Shown: positions 50,514 to 60,231, numbered from the stretch's first letter. The stretch is 64,000 nt of DNA from Paenibacillus alginolyticus DSM 5050 = NBRC 15375 (GCF_000422905.1 NZ_AUGY01000040.1:1-64000); one strand, 5' to 3'. A program made the numbers and translations. Notes: generated from the letters alone by a model not told the origin.

Positions 50514-51403
50514 GAATGGGTACTTCCCTTCGAAAGTACGGTTTTGGTTGGTGAGGTCAATGTTTTCATCGGGTAGCTCTCATTTTTCTGAAGGATTTCC
50601 CCAAGTGTTGTAAAGGAGAATTCGCTCAACAATCGCTCCAGCTTACGATAGGTAGTGCGCATTCCGTAATAATGTGACAACCGAGTAAAGGCTGAAGCCT
50701 TCATTCGAGGCTGCTCAAGATCGATTTCCCATGGATGGATATAAATCATACCGTGACGGGAGTTGTTAACTTGTTTCAGTGCTTTTCGTACGACCTGATA
50801 CGGCATAGCTCTTAGGTAAAATCCGCCTGAAAATGGTAATGTTAGAGCCTTTAGCTTCAAAACCGTAGGAGGAAACTCAATCAGTTCTAATGCTTCGCCT
50901 CCCACAATCGGCACAAAGGGTTCAACCGGTGCACCGGCTACACCCGATAAAGGTGTATGAAAGGGTTGCAAGCTCGAATCACATGTAAATCCTTCCTCTT
51001 GCATGATTCGCAAATAATCATAACGATCTGCCGCAACGGACCAAGAAGGCGCTCGGAATAACGTCACTGGCTTTTTCACAATTCGCTCCAGAATTTCTTT
51101 AGATGCGCGTAGATCCTCACGAAACTCGTTAGCCGACAAGGTTGTAAGCATCCGATGCCAGTATCCATGAGAAGCAACCTCATGCCCTCTTCTATCAATT
51201 TCCTCTACTAGATAAGGATGTCGTTTGGCTACACAACCGAGAACAAAGAAAGTCCCTTTGACCTCATATCTATCGAACAATTCTAATAAATTCATCGTGC
51301 TTGTGACCACACGATCTTCAAACCCTCCCCATTTTTCCTGCGGAAAATTGAAGTCACTAGTCATATACCAATCCTCTACATCAACCGTGAGTGCATTAAG
51401 CAA
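50510..51403 (-). CDS. NodB-type polysaccharide deacetylase with DUF3473
   Basis: 297 residues. The TTG at 51403 is chosen because AGAGGAGG lies eight bases before it. Deacetylase motifs are LTVDVEDWYM (metal Asp), GHEVASHGYWHRML (metal His pair) and APSWSV. The C-terminal half with GGFYLRAMPYQVV and GMIYIHPWEID is the DUF3473 extension of XrtA-type polysaccharide deacetylases. No signal peptide is seen, so it may act in the cytoplasm or be exported otherwise. Probably the N-deacetylase of the cluster. Confidence 0.85.
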   Translation of the reverse strand: MLNALTVDVEDWYMTSDFNFPQEKWGGFEDRVVTSTMNLLELFDRYEVKGTFFVLGCVAKRHPYLVEEIDRRGHEVASHGYWHRMLTTLSANEFREDLRASKEILERIVKKPVTLFRAPSWSVAADRYDYLRIMQEEGFTCDSSLQPFHTPLSGVAGAPVEPFVPIVGGEALELIEFPPTVLKLKALTLPFSGGFYLRAMPYQVVRKALKQVNNSRHGMIYIHPWEIDLEQPRMKASAFTRLSHYYGMRTTYRKLERLLSEFSFTTLGEILQKNESYPMKTLTSPTKTVLSKGSTHS

Positions 51404-51466
51404 TGAAAGGTCCTCCTCTCTATGAACTTCCAAAATCAATTCGGCAGATTCATGCTTGTCAAATGA

Positions 51467-53557
51467 TTAATGTTCTTTCCGATGCAACGGTTCCGGTCCA
51501 TTAACGACGGATTCCGGATTATTGAGAGGATCTACAGGATATTTAAAATGATAGATCACCAAATTGTCATCCTCGTAATATACGTCTGGCTTCGCATGCG
51601 TCTTCTCGAACTCTTCTAACCATTTTGCAAATAAGGCATTCTCTTGTTCTCTTCTTTGGTAAGTAGGCTCTAAAACAGTAGAAATACCAACGGTTTTGGG
51701 TAAGCGATAAACCTGCTTTTCATGAAAAACGAATGCATCAGGCGCGATATATTTGTCCGGCTTAGTTTGACCTTTCCGTGTTGGAAAATTTGACTCTCCT
51801 GTAGGGTCATACATAGCGTAAAAGTCCCTTAAATAGGTATGAAAGCCATTCCCAAGCGCCAAATCGTAGCCTTCTTCTTGTGAAAAGATCGTCCAAGTCT
51901 TCGGTCTGTATTCAGAAGCAATCCGCAGATATTGTCTGACGCCGCTTTCCCACTCCATCTTGATGGCCTTAATGGGTTGTAAAGGATTCACTTGATATAG
52001 CCCTGCAAGAAGACTAGCACAGACTATGGGCTCTAGGATTCGATACTTTGGCATAAACGCAATCAACTTCCATACAGAAGCTAACCCCATTCCAATACTA
52101 AAAATAGAACCAATGGCCCATTCATCATCCGCTCTCGACACAATTACGACACTATGCGACAAATGCCCCCCATAACGATAGAACAAAAGCGCAGTGATCC
52201 CAAAAACTGCTGAAGCTAGCTCAGGTAATCGTTCCACTTTTGTTTTCTTTGGCAGCAAAGCTGCTATAAGTGTTAGTAATATGCCGGCCGCAGCTACATA
52301 ATCCCAAGGCTTTAATTCAGTTGGCGGCACACTTACCTTGGAATTAATAAAATCTTTAACAGAGTCATTTTCCGATGCGTGAATCAACTTCGCTAGAAGT
52401 AGCTGGGACACCGACTCAACAGCAGAAATACAGCCGATTAAAGACACCCATACCGCTCGCATACCGAATTGCCGTAAAGAAAGCAGCAAGGCAGTTCCTA
52501 CCGCGCATGCGACACCTATGGCCAAATAACCATAAGCAAGAGTATGGACAAAACCAGCAACAGAGCAAGCGGCTAACAGCGCTGTAAGTACATCTCGTTT
52601 ACCCGTTTGCAGGTAACGAATCGCAAAATAAATGGCGGGCATGATGAATACAAACGCGAATTCCTGCGAGTTCGTGCCAATTTGCCGCTCCCACACGCCT
52701 CCTAGAAAGATGTTTCCAGCCCAACCGTAGAAAGCAGCCGCGATAATGCCAGCATACCGATTTCCACTTAGCCGAGAAACTACGAGATATTGCCCCAGTG
52801 CGATAAACAGAGACATCAAAGGCCCCGTATACTTCAATACATATAGCTGATCAATCGCAGCAAATTTATGCAAGTAGGCTAATGTAATGTGAAAGCCTGC
52901 TGGGTAAAAACCGTCGTGAAACAATACACGTCTTTCGATATATTTCATCCATGCTAATGCAACATAAGAATCTGATAACGGAGGTGAGGCTTGCGTGAGC
53001 GCATCGAAATATCGAATATAGGCCGATCCACCAATTACTAGTACAAGCAACCAAAATGGTGCTAGATTCGTTAACTGGCTTACCATCCATCTTAGATCTC
53101 TCTTTCCTTTACCCAAAACACTTACATCAATCGGCACTTCCGGGGAATTCCGCATAGGTCGGAATCGCTTGAAGGGAAGTACATTTCTCCCTCGCCAATT
53201 CGCTACAGTCTGGCGGAGCATAAATCCTGATTCTAATGCATCGTAAAAACGATATCTAAAGTTATTGATCGCATTCTCTCGTTCCTCTATTTTGCCTTTG
53301 CGCAAGTAGGGAAAGATAAGGACACAAGCTATGACAAAAGCCACCGCTAGTACTTCGTAAAGATGGGTGAGCACCAATAAATACCCAATACCAATGTAGA
53401 AATAGCAGGCCTTCACGAATAAATTGGTTAACCGCTCTAACCGATCCACGCTTGAATCTTGAAAAATGAAGCGTGGCAAGAGCCAATACAGTATCAAAAA
53501 TGCTATTGCAAAGTGAGCCAAATGATACGACTGGTTGACAAGCGAGTCGTAACGCAT
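51467..53557 (-). CDS. Large multi-pass membrane protein, possible GT-C glycosyltransferase
   Basis: 696 residues with about 11-12 membrane segments in residues 10-500, and a soluble C-terminal part of about 180 residues. An acidic residue pair in the first long loop (PPLSDSYVALAWM) and the polar FHDGFYPAGFH resemble the layout of GT-C polyprenyl-sugar transferases. Its role in the cluster may be to polymerise or add a side sugar, but the family is not certain. GGAGGTC precedes the ATG. Confidence 0.6.
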   Translation of the reverse strand: MRYDSLVNQSYHLAHFAIAFLILYWLLPRFIFQDSSVDRLERLTNLFVKACYFYIGIGYLLVLTHLYEVLAVAFVIACVLIFPYLRKGKIEERENAINNFRYRFYDALESGFMLRQTVANWRGRNVLPFKRFRPMRNSPEVPIDVSVLGKGKRDLRWMVSQLTNLAPFWLLVLVIGGSAYIRYFDALTQASPPLSDSYVALAWMKYIERRVLFHDGFYPAGFHITLAYLHKFAAIDQLYVLKYTGPLMSLFIALGQYLVVSRLSGNRYAGIIAAAFYGWAGNIFLGGVWERQIGTNSQEFAFVFIMPAIYFAIRYLQTGKRDVLTALLAACSVAGFVHTLAYGYLAIGVACAVGTALLLSLRQFGMRAVWVSLIGCISAVESVSQLLLAKLIHASENDSVKDFINSKVSVPPTELKPWDYVAAAGILLTLIAALLPKKTKVERLPELASAVFGITALLFYRYGGHLSHSVVIVSRADDEWAIGSIFSIGMGLASVWKLIAFMPKYRILEPIVCASLLAGLYQVNPLQPIKAIKMEWESGVRQYLRIASEYRPKTWTIFSQEEGYDLALGNGFHTYLRDFYAMYDPTGESNFPTRKGQTKPDKYIAPDAFVFHEKQVYRLPKTVGISTVLEPTYQRREQENALFAKWLEEFEKTHAKPDVYYEDDNLVIYHFKYPVDPLNNPESVVNGPEPLHRKEH

Positions 53558-53589
53558 AGCGACCTCCTCTCCTTGCTACTGCAAACGTA

Positions 53590-55224
53590 TTACGAAGCGG
53601 AGTACAGATAGTAATCGAGTCGTCCCAGCATCTTAATCATGCTAAGTGTTGTAAGAACCGTAAAGAGTACGGAACCGATAAGAAGTCCGTATACCCCCCA
53701 ACTGTAATCCACCCAACGCGTTAGCAAAAAACCAATTAACACATTTGCCGCGAAAGCTGGCGCCAAAGCTCGATTCACAAATCCAGGCTGCGAAAACGAG
53801 AACATAATAACAGCGTTCATTAAACCAATTGATAGTATCGCATATGCAATGAGGGAGATCACAAATACAAACCACGCCGTATCATTTGGTAGCAAAGGTT
53901 TACCCGCATAGACCAAATATTTTACATTAAAATAAAGTACCGCGTTGTAAACAATGATAGCACTAATAATCGCTGTCGCTGTACTAACTGCTAGCATTTT
54001 AACGTATGCTGCTCGATACAATCGATTCATTTTAGCGTAATCAAATCCAAGAAAACTTTTCTGGCTGATCTCCAAATCACGCATCAAATTATTAACAATG
54101 ACCTCACTGATTCCAAGTGGAATCATCAGTACTAATAAAGCGAAGTCTAGTCCAAGTTCATAAGGACCACGGAACCAAATAAAATAAGGCATATATTGCT
54201 GATCAAAATCCCAAGGATGATCCGTTGACCAAGAAATTACTCGATCTGTATACAAAAAAGCAAAGTATAACAAGCCATAAATAAAATAGGGCATTATCGC
54301 GTAGATCATAATCGACAATCTCGTCATTTGGGGGGCGATCCCCCGCTCCTCCCTCTGCTCTGCTTTTCTGAAATAGTACAGAGCTAAACCCATACCCGTA
54401 ATGGATACAAGGGTTACAGCGATCAATTGCGACAATACAATCGGAATATTTAGAATTACAAACATGAGATAAACCAGACCGATACCAGCCACAATCAAAG
54501 CTGTAAAAACAAGTTCCTTTCGGAGCATATACATAACCGTCACTGAAAGCCATATACAGCTTAGGAAAAAGTAATACAGCACAATAATCATAAACATCTT
54601 CTGCGGATATATGTTAAAAACTAAATTAACAAAATAAAGTAATACAGAAATGATAACGCATGCCACAATCCCATAGCGAATAAAGAAAAAAGTAATGCGC
54701 CGTGCCATATTATAATAATTCTGAAACAAGTAAAAAAAACCGCGTCGAGCAATGGCTTGTGTGAACCCGCCTACGGTAAGAAAGCTTAAGATCGTGCCTA
54801 CTGCGATGCAGGTTGCAAATTCAATGGACAATTTTTCGTAGGACCACAGTGAAAATCGCAGCGTAAGCATCGCAAAAACCGAAATAGCCATCGGTAAAGC
54901 AAAAATAAGTCCTCTCAAAAAGCTTTTGAAAATATCAAGAGCAAGCTTCAAACCTACTAATCGATCTGGAAGTGTAAACGGTGTATAAACCACTCGTTGT
55001 CGGATAGCTTCCCAGAGTTCTTCCGCAAGTTCGAATACATCCTCCACTCCAAACGCGAGATTGGCCCTAGTATCATTCCAACCCATAGATTCCAATATAG
55101 CGGCAATCTCATAACGATCTTCTGGTTGATGTCTTCGTTCAATTATCAATTCAATTAATTCTTGAAATTCTACTGAGCCGTTGGAACGAGCCCTATTCAC
55201 AGGATAGCTAACCACATTATCCAT
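53590..55224 (-). CDS. PelG-like polysaccharide membrane protein
   Basis: 544 residues: about 75 soluble N-terminal residues, then about 12 membrane helices. A TDRVISWSTDHPW loop before a YELGLDFALLVLMIPLG helix matches the PelG layout as I recall it, and the neighbour encodes a PelF-like transferase. PelG with PelD/E/F forms the Pel synthase complex. Homology is distant, and MOP-family flippase is an alternative. Its ATG overlaps the stop of the coiled-coil gene by one base (TAATG), so the two are translationally coupled. Confidence 0.6.
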   Translation of the reverse strand: MDNVVSYPVNRARSNGSVEFQELIELIIERRHQPEDRYEIAAILESMGWNDTRANLAFGVEDVFELAEELWEAIRQRVVYTPFTLPDRLVGLKLALDIFKSFLRGLIFALPMAISVFAMLTLRFSLWSYEKLSIEFATCIAVGTILSFLTVGGFTQAIARRGFFYLFQNYYNMARRITFFFIRYGIVACVIISVLLYFVNLVFNIYPQKMFMIIVLYYFFLSCIWLSVTVMYMLRKELVFTALIVAGIGLVYLMFVILNIPIVLSQLIAVTLVSITGMGLALYYFRKAEQREERGIAPQMTRLSIMIYAIMPYFIYGLLYFAFLYTDRVISWSTDHPWDFDQQYMPYFIWFRGPYELGLDFALLVLMIPLGISEVIVNNLMRDLEISQKSFLGFDYAKMNRLYRAAYVKMLAVSTATAIISAIIVYNAVLYFNVKYLVYAGKPLLPNDTAWFVFVISLIAYAILSIGLMNAVIMFSFSQPGFVNRALAPAFAANVLIGFLLTRWVDYSWGVYGLLIGSVLFTVLTTLSMIKMLGRLDYYLYSAS

Positions 55225-56564
55225 TAGGCATCGCCTACTCCAGTAATGGTCATATTAACGATTAGCTCCGGTAATTTACCATGACGATCTGCTAGAGCAA
55301 CCACTTCGGATGTAATCATCTCGCCTCGACTAATAAGTCGTTGACCGTTGGGAGCGATCAGGTCTTCACCTGCCGTTTTGCCTACAATATATCGGGAACG
55401 GATTGCCATAATCTCTTCATCGAGTACTGGACTGCCCGATCCTTCAGAAGTTGAAGGTGACAATTGTTCAGCAGATTGAACTTTATCCATCTTTGAGACT
55501 TTTAAATTTTCTAAAGTAATAGAAGGTTTCTTCTCTTCGGGTACAGTAGCGGAGTATGTTAAACTATCTGTATTATGAATGGAAGACGTTGACATTTGTA
55601 TCCCAACTGGGTGAACAAACTCTTCAACCTCACTCCAAAACTTGGAACGTTTCCGAGTTTCATTTGCGACGCATAATGGGGCAGTTATCTCTGGCTGACT
55701 GCTTGGCTCAACTAGTACGGAAGACAATTCATTGGCTGTCGCTTGCTCCATAGAACTCATTGAAATTTCTTTTAACTCCAAATCAGTCGGAATAATCGTC
55801 AATTCCATAGGTTGATCCGTCGTATTAGGTTGCGAACTTGCCTCAATCTGATCAAGACTCTGTTCATGGAGCAATGTCAGCCCGTCAGCGGTTACAAGTT
55901 GCTTCGCATATTTATCTACGATGGATCTGGCGCGAAATTGAATAACTTGAGCCAACTTCACTCTGGATTCGGCTCTTTGTGGCAATACAGCCCTATCTTG
56001 ATCATCAACATCGGTTTTCGGTAAGTTTTCATTTGGCTTCGTTAAGCCAATGTCATCAATTAAACGCTTCGCCTCAAGACTTTTTGCCGCGATTGTATAT
56101 ACAATCGATTCCTCAAGTTCCTGCCAACCTTCGTCACGTAATCGTTCAATTAACGATGCCAACTCCCGCAACAAATCTTGCGTTAACTCACTGTATCGCT
56201 GCGCTTTATGCTTCAGCTGAATGGTTTTATTCTCGTAATCCTGATCCACCTTCGCACGAAAATTCTGAATCGCATTATTCTCTTCTTCGGCAAATTGCTG
56301 CAAAATATGGATGGCATCAGGTAATCGCTCAATAGCCAGCTGCCTTAATTTGTCTTCCGCGGGGAGTCCTCCTTCGTTCTTTTGAAGCAACTCATTTCGC
56401 TGTTCCAGCAAACGAGCCCTCTCCTTCTGGAGTTCATTCTTTTTGACCATCAACGACTCCAGTTCTGCATTCTGCAATCTTCCCAGTCTTCGAATTTCTT
56501 GCCGTACGTCACTTTTTTTCAGCCCAAACCACTTATTTTTAAGTTTTCCAACTTGATTATCCAT
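55224..56564 (-). CDS. Coiled-coil protein with conserved C-terminal domain
   Basis: 446 residues. Residues 1-180 are strongly coiled-coil (Glu/Arg/Leu/Gln heptads, e.g. ELQKERARLLEQRNELLQK), the middle is Ser/Thr/Pro/Glu-rich and likely disordered, and the last 65 residues form a compact domain with RYIVGKTAGEDLIAPNGQRL and GKLPELIVNMT. No membrane segment. It is coupled to the PelG-like gene and may be a cytoplasmic scaffold for the synthase. Not recognised as any named family. Confidence 0.65.
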   Translation of the reverse strand: MDNQVGKLKNKWFGLKKSDVRQEIRRLGRLQNAELESLMVKKNELQKERARLLEQRNELLQKNEGGLPAEDKLRQLAIERLPDAIHILQQFAEEENNAIQNFRAKVDQDYENKTIQLKHKAQRYSELTQDLLRELASLIERLRDEGWQELEESIVYTIAAKSLEAKRLIDDIGLTKPNENLPKTDVDDQDRAVLPQRAESRVKLAQVIQFRARSIVDKYAKQLVTADGLTLLHEQSLDQIEASSQPNTTDQPMELTIIPTDLELKEISMSSMEQATANELSSVLVEPSSQPEITAPLCVANETRKRSKFWSEVEEFVHPVGIQMSTSSIHNTDSLTYSATVPEEKKPSITLENLKVSKMDKVQSAEQLSPSTSEGSGSPVLDEEIMAIRSRYIVGKTAGEDLIAPNGQRLISRGEMITSEVVALADRHGKLPELIVNMTITGVGDA

Positions 56565-56566
56565 TC

Positions 56567-56959
56567 TTAACCTCCTTCCTGCTCATTTTCTAGCTTTATT
56601 TGCAACTTTTGAAGTTTTCTTAGCAATTCGACACGAACAGATTCCTTGCTTTCCTTCTCATCATCTGCCAGATCCTCATGCTTCGCTTCGGATTGCTGAA
56701 GTTCTTCCATTGCCATCATCACAAGCATTGTTTGACTTAAATGGGCTTCAGCCAAAGTATGACCTAAGCTTTCTTCCCATGGCACTTGAAGCTGGTACTG
56801 AAAACTAGTGATTTCCTCATGCAAATTTCTATTATCTTCTGATAACTGAGCAATTTCTTGCTGTAACACTGAACTTGCTAATTCGTGCTCACTACGCATG
56901 TGATCCATTCGTTCTCGTACCTGCAGCGGGTCATAGCCACGGATTGAACGTTTCACCAT
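56567..56959 (-). CDS. Short DivIVA-like coiled-coil protein
   Basis: 130 residues. The N-terminal MVKRSIRGYDPLQVRERMDH has the RGYDPxQV signature with which DivIVA/GpsB-type proteins contact membranes and partners, followed by a long coiled coil (SVLQQEIAQLSEDNRNLHEE) and an acidic/basic helical tail. The likely role is a polar or curvature-sensing scaffold. Its TAA stop is embedded in the ribosome binding site of the next gene (GGAGGTTAAG). Confidence 0.72.
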   Translation of the reverse strand: MVKRSIRGYDPLQVRERMDHMRSEHELASSVLQQEIAQLSEDNRNLHEEITSFQYQLQVPWEESLGHTLAEAHLSQTMLVMMAMEELQQSEAKHEDLADDEKESKESVRVELLRKLQKLQIKLENEQEGG

Positions 56960-56970
56960 TTTGATCCCCC

Positions 56971-58722
56971 TTACGCGATTTCCTGACCACTACTTTGAAG
57001 CCAGTCTATATAGGCTTTACATTTATCAAGCTCCTGGAAGGATTGATCATACTCACCTAGCCTATTGAAAGCCCTCGCAATCTCCGTTAAAAGTACGGGC
57101 ACATAACTAGAAATAGGCTTCTCTTTCACAGCAATACGGAATTGCAAAATTGCATCCCGATCCTGACCGATAGCCAATAAAGCGTACCCCCGATCCATGT
57201 GCAGCTTCTGCAAGTCGGCTGCAACTGGCTTTATACGTTCTACGACTCGTTCTTCGGCACGAGCAGCTAATTGTATATAGCTTTTTAGATGCAGATCCAA
57301 AACTTTTCCCAGCGTAAAGAAGTTCATGGCTCGTTCGCGTCCTTCACGCCCTAACGAGTGCCTCAGCTCCGGATTTTTCAACAGTTTAATCAACCCATCA
57401 GCAAGTGCTTGAGGATCTCTTGGCGGTACGATAATCCCCGTCTCACCGATGGCCTCACTTACTCCACCGACATCCGTTGCTACAATGGCCTTGCTTGACA
57501 TCATGGCCTCTACAACTGAGTAGGGAAAAGCTTCTGATATACTAGATAATGCTACTACATCACCGCTTTGATAAGCGGCCGACATGTTACTGGTATGTCC
57601 TGCAAAAATGAATGAATCATTTAGATTCAACTGCTCACGAAGCGCTAAACATTCCTCATAATAAGCTTGAACGGAAACCGATCCGTACACGATAGCTTTC
57701 GCGTCTGGTAGAGTCTTACGAATAATTGAAAAGGCTCGAATGAATGTCAAAATATCTTTTAAAGGATCAATTCGAGCTATCATCGCGATAGTCGGATTGG
57801 CTTGAGGAGCGGATGGAACTTCGCTAAACACACGATCATCCACACCGTTATAAATCACCTTCACGTTTCTTGGCGATACCCCGAAACGCTTCTCCCAACG
57901 TGTATTATAATTACATACGGGTGACACTTGATCTGCCGTTGCATAATTGATTCCTACAACCGATTGAACGAAGCGTATTAGAAAGGTACTTAGAAAAGAG
58001 GAATACCCTTGTTTGGATACTGACAGATATTGTTCCCGTAAATAAACACCATGCTCCGTTAACAAATAGGGCGTTCCATATCTAAGCTTAGCTATCGCAC
58101 AAGGAATTCCACAAAAAGCAGCAGCCGAGGAGTGGGTTACATGTACCTTTGGGATCGGTGTATTGACTATGTTTAAGAATCGATACAACCAACCAATACT
58201 TTGAATCATTCCATATACATCAGGTTGTGCTATTCGATTATTCGAATCACTGCAGAAGCCCAAAATCAGAGATTTATAGGTTTTCCATACTAGTTCGGAC
58301 TTAAAGGTAGCCTTGTATTCATAAACTTGTAAATAATCATTAAGCGCTATCAAAATGCGACCAAAGTGCAAGGCATCCTTACGAGGTTTAACCACCTCTT
58401 CCACAAGATCCTGAAATATTGGTAAAAAATGCATCTTAATCACCGATTCATCTGTTCGCAGCTTAGCTCTTAATACTTGTGAAAAAGGAATATTTAAATG
58501 CTCCGCAGGTTCTTCTGTTCCCCATAGAGGCATTTTCACTACAGAAGCGTTATCAGGCAATGAGAATTTCTGAGTAATAAACGGATTGGCCAATACGCTG
58601 TAAATGATGTAATCAACATCAGGTAGCCTGCGAACTAATAAGTCGCACCACGTGCTGACCCCTCCCTGATAATAGGGATAAGTCCCTTCCGTCGTCAGTA
58701 GAATTTTCATATTACTGCCCAT
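56971..58722 (-). CDS. PelF-like glycosyltransferase (GT4) with TPR C-terminus
   Basis: 583 residues from ATG 58722, with AGGTGTG upstream. The N-terminus LLTTEGTYPYYQGGVSTWCD and PYLLTEHGVYLREQYL are diagnostic PelF/DUF3492 blocks. The GT-B donor domain has KVIYNGVDDRVF, ARIDPLKDILTFIRAF and the E-x7-E of SEAFPYSVVEAM. A C-terminal TPR pair (about 505-580) is an extra relative to the usual 500-residue PelF and may couple it to the partner proteins. It starts the cluster. In Pel systems PelF transfers N-acetyl-hexosamine from UDP-sugar. Confidence 0.87.
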   Translation of the reverse strand: MGSNMKILLTTEGTYPYYQGGVSTWCDLLVRRLPDVDYIIYSVLANPFITQKFSLPDNASVVKMPLWGTEEPAEHLNIPFSQVLRAKLRTDESVIKMHFLPIFQDLVEEVVKPRKDALHFGRILIALNDYLQVYEYKATFKSELVWKTYKSLILGFCSDSNNRIAQPDVYGMIQSIGWLYRFLNIVNTPIPKVHVTHSSAAAFCGIPCAIAKLRYGTPYLLTEHGVYLREQYLSVSKQGYSSFLSTFLIRFVQSVVGINYATADQVSPVCNYNTRWEKRFGVSPRNVKVIYNGVDDRVFSEVPSAPQANPTIAMIARIDPLKDILTFIRAFSIIRKTLPDAKAIVYGSVSVQAYYEECLALREQLNLNDSFIFAGHTSNMSAAYQSGDVVALSSISEAFPYSVVEAMMSSKAIVATDVGGVSEAIGETGIIVPPRDPQALADGLIKLLKNPELRHSLGREGRERAMNFFTLGKVLDLHLKSYIQLAARAEERVVERIKPVAADLQKLHMDRGYALLAIGQDRDAILQFRIAVKEKPISSYVPVLLTEIARAFNRLGEYDQSFQELDKCKAYIDWLQSSGQEIA

Positions 58723-58752
58723 TTCGCACACACCTACTTTTAGTTAATACTC

Positions 58753-58926
58753 TTACGTACAAATATTGATTTTCAATATTTCTTTTACAAAAATAAAGTC
58801 GCTAATCTGCTTCCCATCTCCATCTATTATAGGCGACACTTTCTCCAATAGCTTATCAATAAATATGGAAACTACTCCATATAAAATTTCGACATAATTC
58901 GAGTTCCATGACTGCAATGAATACAT
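58753..58926 (-). pseudogene. Possible decayed small gene upstream of the pelF-like gene
   Basis: A 57-codon minus-strand frame from ATG 58926, ending in YVEILYGVVSIFIDKLLEKV then SPIIDGDGKQISDFIFVKE. It has no ribosome binding site and a TAG two codons before the ATG. Just upstream another frame reads LNVDNTYRQLADVFIAVMEL, and a third reads VDKLRSKKEETSMNTTNF. Joined, they would make one plausible protein, so the region looks like a frameshifted gene. It could instead be chance in AT-rich DNA. The rest of the 470-bp interval has no other gene that I can see. Confidence 0.3.
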
Positions 58927-59160
58927 CCGCTAATTGTCTATATGTGTTATCTACATTCAAAAATTCGTTGTATTCATTGAGGTTTCCTCTTTTTTTGATC
59001 TTAATTTATCCACGACAGTAATTCTTTAATTTAGCCCCGAAGAACTAGTTCCTATTACCTACATAGTATCATTAATAACAGTTCCCCTACAAGACGCCCC
59101 TTATAATTTTCTAGGCCACAAAAACAACATTACCTAACATTAAATGTACCAATTCGCCAA

Positions 59161-59195
59161 AAGAAGCCTTACTCCCTAAAGGAGCAAGGCTTCAA
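59161..59195 (-). terminator. Terminator of the YfhP-like gene
   Basis: Stem GAAGCCTT.CTCC/GGAG.AAGGCTTC with one internal mismatch on each side; on the minus strand followed by TTTT. Lies just past the YfhP-like stop codon. Confidence 0.8.
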
Positions 59196-59200
59196 TTCTA

Positions 59201-60196
59201 TCAAACATAAGGCGGATCCCAAGCCTTCTTATCCCAACCAAGCGTATCACTTACCACATTCATCTCCCGGTCTAGCAGCACATTGACACCGAAAGGGAGC
59301 TTGCGTTTGTGCCAAAAGCGCACATCGCGCCACTGCACTTCATAACCGTCGTTCTTCTCTTTCCAACACACGTGAATCCGCTGCGCGAAGTGCAAGAAGG
59401 CACGAACGCCATCTGTTGCCATTGTAGCCTGAACAATAGGATGCGAATCGTTCTGATTGTAATCCGCTTTACTGTATTCCTCTTCAATTAAAACGCGACC
59501 ATGCCGGATTTCTCCTAGATAGAAGCATGTGTCACCCTCAAGAACGAATTGCCATTGAAGCCAACTTAAACTCGGAATGAGATGACAGATGCCATCTGCG
59601 AGGTTCAATTCACTTTTTACGAGCTTAACGAATCGATTGCGCTGCGAGGCTCTTATAGCTATATAGAGGAAGGTTGCCGCATATATCAATGCGAACATTT
59701 CTCCGATATGGCTGCCACCATTTCCATGCCAGATGAACAACCATAGCAGGACTCCGAAGCCATGAAGACCAAATAAGAATGGTTCATAAAGACAGAGGGT
59801 GTCGAGATGGAACCATTTCTGTGAAAATGGACGAAAGCACTGGACGCCATACACATTGAACAAATCTAGAAATACGTGTAACACAACAGCTGCAAATGTC
59901 CATAGATATAAGCTAATCAGATGCTCCCATACACCAAACATGGCAGCAAGGGGCAGACTTAGAAGGATGGGCCAAATGAACAAAGCAGGCAACGAATGTG
60001 TGATCCCTCGATGAACGCGAACATAGTTTGCATATCCTCTCAGACGTGCCAAGGTATCAAAATCAGGGGCATGCGAGCCTATGAGTGTTCCTGCAAGTAT
60101 GGCATGAGCCAGTGCAGGTTCCTGTGCGACGGCCGGTTCCAAACATGCTAATCCCGCTAAAGTGACGCCGAACAATAAGTGGCTTCCTGTGTCCAT
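59201..60196 (-). CDS. yfhP: YfhP/YdjM-type membrane metal-dependent hydrolase family protein
   Basis: 331 residues. The start at 60196 is the ATG of MDTGSHLLFG, the family's conserved beginning, with GGTGAT upstream. Conserved histidine/aspartate motifs are GSHLLFGVTL, IGSHAPDFDTLARL, RVHRGITHSLPALF and VLHVFLDLFNVYG. Several membrane segments follow. B. subtilis YfhP is of similar length; biochemical role is not settled. It is transcribed just downstream of the acyltransferase gene (overlap of the longer frame). Confidence 0.82.
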   Translation of the reverse strand: MDTGSHLLFGVTLAGLACLEPAVAQEPALAHAILAGTLIGSHAPDFDTLARLRGYANYVRVHRGITHSLPALFIWPILLSLPLAAMFGVWEHLISLYLWTFAAVVLHVFLDLFNVYGVQCFRPFSQKWFHLDTLCLYEPFLFGLHGFGVLLWLFIWHGNGGSHIGEMFALIYAATFLYIAIRASQRNRFVKLVKSELNLADGICHLIPSLSWLQWQFVLEGDTCFYLGEIRHGRVLIEEEYSKADYNQNDSHPIVQATMATDGVRAFLHFAQRIHVCWKEKNDGYEVQWRDVRFWHKRKLPFGVNVLLDREMNVVSDTLGWDKKAWDPPYV

Positions 60197-60231
60197 GTGT
60201 CGATCACCAATCCTTTTGGTCGTTGTGTGAA

